DNA of 36,373 nt from Clostridia bacterium (GTDB lineage: Bacteria; Bacillota; Clostridia; Christensenellales; CAG-917): positions 1 to 36,373 of the forward strand of contig CAAEDU010000041.1 in NCBI GenBank assembly GCA_900754695.1, in the 5' to 3' direction. The notes under the pieces are model-generated. The model searched no databases and was not told the origin of the DNA. It worked only from the letters and a program-made list of their open reading frames with translations. Made by a program: the position numbers and the translations under genes. Shown here in pieces: positions 22,501-28,500 of the stretch (the first letter of the stretch is position 1; each line of letters opens with the position of its first letter).

Positions 22501-25500
22501 TTCTCGCACTGCCCGCCCGCCGCGGTGACCGCTTCGCTGCCGCCGCCGGTTTTGAACACTCCCATCTTGTCGAGGATCTCGAACAGTTTCACGCTGATGC
22601 GGGGTCCGCCCAGCCCGCTGAGGTCGACATAGAGGTCGCCGTTGATGAGATAGACCGAGACGGACGCGCTGTCCACGCCGTCCTCGGGGTTGAAGATGAG
22701 TTCCAGCCCGACTTGCAGCGCATTGAGGATGGCTTGCGTGTCAAGTTTGGGCATGGTGAGAGTGCTGAGGATGTCTGTGAGACCCAGCTTCTCCAGGTCG
22801 AGAAGACCGGTGATCCTGATGTCGAGGTTGTCACCGATGGGGTCGTCAAGATAGAGCTCCACGCCGAGGGAGGCGAGCAGCACTTTAAGAAGAGCCGCGA
22901 TGTCCGCCTGATCGGGATTTTTGCCCATCTCATCGAGAGCGTTCGTGATGGCGTCCATGCTGAGCAACGCGCCCACCACGTCGGACAGAGTGAGAGGATT
23001 GCGGATGTAGTTCCCTTCGGCATCCTGCACGAAAGTGCCGTCGGGCAGCAGCTCATACCTCTCGGACTCGTCGTAAGTCGCGAGTTCCTCGGGGTCGGTG
23101 ATCTCCTCATAGGTCGCGTCCGCGCCGTATTCCACGCTCAGCGTGATGCCGAATCTTGCAAAGGAGCTGACGCCCGCGACATACTGGTTGTAGCCCGCGT
23201 CTGCCGCCTCGTTGATGGCTTCGGTGACCTTCTCGTTCGGCTCATTGGAGATGTAGGGCTTTATGACCGCGAGGCTGAGCGCCGCATACTTGGTGTCGGC
23301 GGCGACTGTCAGACCGACGGGATCCTCAAAGCTGATGTCCACGGACACGTTGGCGTCCAGTCCGAGCGCTTCGAAGATCTCGTTGATGTCCACTTTCTGT
23401 CCGCCCGCGACGGCGTTCACGATGCCGAGCAGCACCGCTTCCGTGACGCTGAGCGCAAGGTGTCCCTGAGTCGCTTCGAGGATGATGTTGAGGGCTTCGA
23501 GCTCCTCTTCCTCCGTGCTCTTCCCTTCCGTGGCGGTGACCGCTTCGCTGCTGCCGACGCCACTCTCGCCGTCACCCGCGAGCAGTTCGTTGACCTTGCC
23601 GAGCAGGAACTGCACCACTCCGGTGCCCGTGACATAGAAGTTGTCCTCGGACAACATGCCCATGTCGACATAGAGCTTGTCGCCCCTCAGATAAGCGGCG
23701 AGGATGATGTCGCTGCCGTCCTCGGCGGTGCTGTTGCTGTCGCGGATGACGAGGGAGACCTCGGTCTTCTCCGCGTCCGCAAGATAGATGTTGGCGCCGA
23801 GTTCGATGGCAATGCCCACCGCGATGTCATCGTCGATAACGACGCCGGTGCTCAGCGCAAGGTTGGCTATGAAGTTGGAGAGGATGTCGCCCACGGGCAG
23901 TTCGCCGTCCGGGAGGTCCTCGGTGCCGAAGAGCTCGAGGTCGAGCTGGACGGTGGCATTCAGCGAAATCACGCCGTCCGGGTCGAGGATGCTCTTGTAG
24001 TTGCTTTCTTCAAAACCCTTGGGCAGGACGCTCTTGTTCGCGTCATTGATCGCGGCGTTGATGCCGCCGAGAGAGAGCCCGATGGAGACGGGATCCACCG
24101 TGATGGCAAGATCCAGACCGATGTCACGCTGATCGGAGCCGTCACGCTTGCCGTAGAACAGCGAGAGATAGCTCTTCTCGGAGTTGAGCTCGGCAAAGTT
24201 CTCCGGGTCGATGCCCGCGGTGGGGAGCAGCATGTTGATGAGCGAAGCGAGGAAGTTGGGACCGAAGCCCACCCTGACTTGCTCATCCGTCATATAGATG
24301 CCGTTCAGGATGCCGAGGATGCCATTCAGGATGCCGATGGCATCAGCATCCATCTTGGCGCCGCAGTTGTCGCAGAGACCGTCCGGAGTCTCCTCTTTGC
24401 TGTCGTTGTTTATATTATCGACATGCTCGGTGCAGGTGGTCTCGCCGCCTTCCGTGACGTCGCCTTCGGCGGTGGTGATCGCCTGCTCGCCGGTCTCACC
24501 GCCTGCCTGGGTCTCGCCGCCGCTGTTCCCTTCATCTCCCGAGGTGGCGAACAGTCCGCCGAGGTCGATGCCCGGCACCACTATGCCGCCGCCGATGAGA
24601 CCGCCTTCGGGCGAATTTATGTAGAGGGAGCTGCGCCCCGTCTCTTCGTCCGCGATTATGTACAGCGCGATGAGCAGGTTTTTGCCCTCATAGATCTCCA
24701 ACGCGATGTCGGAGTGCGAGAGGATGTATCCCGCGATCTCATCTTCCGCAAGGGAGAGATCGAGGCGGAGCAGCGCGCGCAGCTTGAAATTGAGCTCCGC
24801 GCCTACGCTCTTCTCCACCGCAAATGAGACGACGAGCTTTTCGATGAGAGATTTGATCTTGGGGTCGACCCCGCTTTCAGGGTCGTTCTTGTCCTCACCC
24901 TTAACGGGGATGAGGGGCCCGACCCAGCTTCCGATGGTCCACTCCTGCTCGCTGTCGGAGGAGCTTGCACCGAGAGAGATGGTGCCTTCGAGCTCCGCAT
25001 AAACGGTCTCGATCTCCAAGCCCGCGGGGTTGAGATTGCCGTCCGCGCCGAGCAGACTGCCGAGGTCGGTGAACTCGTCAAGCTCTGCCTGATCGGGAAC
25101 GACGGAAGGCGCAGCAACAAACGCCGCCTTGCCGAGACCGATGTCCAGCGGAGAGAGCGTGATGCCGATGTCGCCGATGTCGCCTGCGGAAACATTGACG
25201 CTGAAGAGATACTCGTCCGTTGCCGCATCCGCCTTGTCCACAAGGTTGCTCCAGTTGAGGCTGAGAGCGGCTTCGATCTCACCAAGCTCCATGCCGATGG
25301 CGTCTTTGACGATCTCGGTCAGACCTTCCGCAAGCTCAAGGATGAAGCCCTCGGAAGTGACTTTGAGCAGCAGCTCGAACGCACTCACTTCTTCCTTGGG
25401 AGGCACTTGACCGTCGCCCGCCGCGGAGATCGCGGATGTCCCGCCTTCTCCGCCGCCTTCACCGCCCGCGGGCTGATTGATGAGCCCGACGAGGAGTTGC

Positions 25501-28500
25501 ATGATGTCGAGTTCGACGCTTACGCGTGCGCCCAGGAGCGCGCCTGCGTCAAAATAGAGAATGCCGCTCTTATAGTACGCCGCGAGGAGCACTTCGTTCG
25601 CGCCGTCGGAGTTGTTGAGGATCTTGACCGCAAGCTCCGTCCCGTTCTCGCCCTCGGGCTGCACTCCCGTGAGAGAAGCGAGCAACGGCGCAATGTCAAG
25701 CTTGCCGTCCACGGAAAGGACGACGTCGATGCCCATCGCCTCGGGGAAGGTGATCTTACCGCCGCTGTCGCCGATGGGGATATTGGTGGGTTTGATGTCC
25801 GCCTTGATGCCGAGCTCCAACCCGAGGTTGATGTAGGGCTCGTTGATGAAGTCGATGAATGTCTCGTCATCGACGGGCGCATCGATGCTGCTCTCCCCGT
25901 TGATGGCGGCGTTGATGCCGCCGAGGGTGAGGTCGAGGTCGAAGTTGTCGCCCACGCCGAGCACGACGCCCACGGAGAGACCCTCGGAAGTGTCCTCTCC
26001 CGCGATCTGCAGACCGTTTGCAAAGTTGATGCTGACGCCCGCTTCCAGACCGAGCTCTCCGCCCGCGGCGTCCGTGATGGTCAATCCTTCAATGTCGGCA
26101 AGCGTGAGGAGCATGCCGAGGAGTCCCGTACCGAGAGCGACGTCGAGATAGAGGTCGCCGACATTGACATCCGCCGCCGCGATGATGGCGAGCAGTTCCG
26201 CCGGGATGGTGACGGGCATCTCGCTGCCGCAGAGATCGCAGATGCCGTCCGGGATGTCGTTGTTCTTGTCGTCCTTGGCTCCGATCTTGTCGACATGGTC
26301 ATCGACGGCGCAGGGCATCTTCTTGCCGCACTTGTCGCAGATGTCGTTGCCGTCATTGTCCACATGCTCGCAGGGAGTCTCGGTCGCACTGCCCGTCTCG
26401 TCCGCGGAGATGGCTTCGCTCGCGCCGGAGGCGGTCAGGAAGGGTTTGATGTCCACCTTCAGCTTGATGCCGCCCAGGATCTCCTCCGAAGTCTCGAGAT
26501 AGACCACGCCGTTCACGAGCCAGATCTGCACGGGGCTCACACCGTCTTTGGTGCTGAGCTTCACTTCGAGGTTGAGTGCGGGGAGCAGAGACCCGAGGAG
26601 CGCGCCGATGTCCGTCTCGGTGCCTTCGGGCGCGTTCGCGATCGAGGTGATTGCATTCACCAGCGACGCAACGTCCAGCACCTCCGCCTTGACGGAGAGA
26701 GTCGCCCTCGTCGCGAAGGACTCGGCAAACTCCGCGAGCACGGAGACGATGAACTCGCCCGTTTTTTCATAGTTTATGGTCGCGAGGGCGCCCTCGATAC
26801 CGTTGATGTCGATGTCCGCCTGGAGACCGATCTCGAGCGTCTCGACGCCCGCGAGGATCTCCGTGATGTCGAGCCCTTTGAGGCTCAGGTTGCCGTCCTT
26901 GTCGAGGAGGGACTCGAGGGACGCGAGTTTTATGTATTCGTTGTTCTGTCTCCCTTCGGAGAAAGCGGCGATCTTGTTGTTGAAGTAGTCTTCCTCTTCC
27001 ACCGAGCCGAAGCGCGCGCTGATGCCCACGCCGACTTTGGCGAACAGCTTCTTGACTTCCTCACCGCCCGGGGCGTTGTCGAGGTCGATGACATTGATGC
27101 CGAGCTCGACCAGGATGTCCTTGGACTCACCGAAGCCGTTGTCGGTGATGGTCAGCTTCACGCCGTCGCCGGAGACGGGGATGGTCCCGCCCGTGGGGTT
27201 GCCTTCATCGTCCACGAAGACGAGGCTCCAGATGTAGTTCAGGATCTCCTCCGTGAGGGTCACACTCACCTTTTCGAGGTTGAAGATGTTGCCCGCCATC
27301 TCCACGTCGATGTTCTCGAGGATGGCTTTGACGAGACCGATGGTGTCGAGGATGGGCTCGCCTTCCGCGGTGGTGCCCACGGTGCGCACCACGGTGCCGT
27401 CCGCGATGGCTGCCTTTGCCTGCTCGATGAGAGCCGCCATCTGCTCTTGCTCTTCCGTAAGCTCTGCGTCGCCTTGCCCGCCTTCCTCATCCGCGGGAGC
27501 GATGATGCCGTTGTCGACAAGGGCTTTCTGCACCATCACGACGAGGTCGTCGATGAGTCCGCCGAGCATCTCGTTGAGGTTGATGCCGTCCACATAGAAC
27601 TTGCCCGTGCCGAGCAAGCCGGAGAGGTCGACATAAAGGGACTCGTCCGCGCCGACATAGCCTATGCTCGCGCGCACGTCGTTGTATTTGTCCGCACCGG
27701 TGAGCTCGACGAGCAGGTTGGTGCCGTCATTGTTGAACATGTCGATGCCGCCGCTGATGTGAACCTGAAGCGTCCTTGCGACATCTTCCGTGATGTTTAT
27801 CTCCTTGTTGAGGAGCGCGTTGAGGGACTCGGTGGTCATGTTGACGCCGCCGAGCATGCCCGTGATGAGCGTCCCGAAGGAGGAAATGAGCTCATTGGGG
27901 GTGATCTTCATCGCCTTGAGAACAAGGTCGAGAGAGACGGTGAGGTCGATGGTGAGGGGAGAATACTCATCCAGCATCGCAAGGTCGAGCCCCCTGCCGC
28001 CGTCGGACTCGGGCTGACCCTCCGCCGCCTTGGGAGAGGTGAGATAGCTCTCGATGTTGATCTCCTCATTGAGACCGTTGTTCCACTGCAAGCCGGTGCC
28101 GCCCACATTGAGGGAGATGCTGCCCTGCTGGATGCCGTAGTCCTGCTCGAGGCTGGTGCCGAATGTGTCGTAATCGAAGCCGATGCCCACATTCACGCCG
28201 GAGAGCTCGCGCCCGCTGCCGTTGTCGGCGGTGAGGTCCGCGGAAATGTAGACGGAAAGCCCCTTCATCGTGGAGAGCAGCCCGAGGTCGATGCCGAGGA
28301 CGCTCTGCACCATGTCGTAAACTTCGGCAGGGATGAGGCCGTCTTCGCTCGGCGCAAGAATCCCGCCGAGCACGCCGCCCAGTATGTTGGAAAGCCCGAT
28401 GGGCATGACGATGGTCTGCGAGCCGTCGGGGTTGGTTGTGATGCGGGAAGTGCTGATGAGCGCGGGGATCGCGCCGCCGATCATGCCTACGATGCCGCTT

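Noticed and set aside
13392..24827. Plus-strand open frame of 3811 codons
   Set aside because: It lies in exact codon register opposite the giant gene and exists because that gene avoids TTA, CTA and TCA codons. Its translation is a featureless Asp/Val/Arg/His-rich mix without domains, ribosome site or promoter, while the minus strand shows a lipobox, modules and motifs.
22342..26376. c-type haem or rubredoxin-like sites in the giant protein
   Set aside because: The Cys-x-x-Cys pairs are followed by Gly, not by the His of a haem site, and the spacing does not fit the two-CPxCG rubredoxin pattern.
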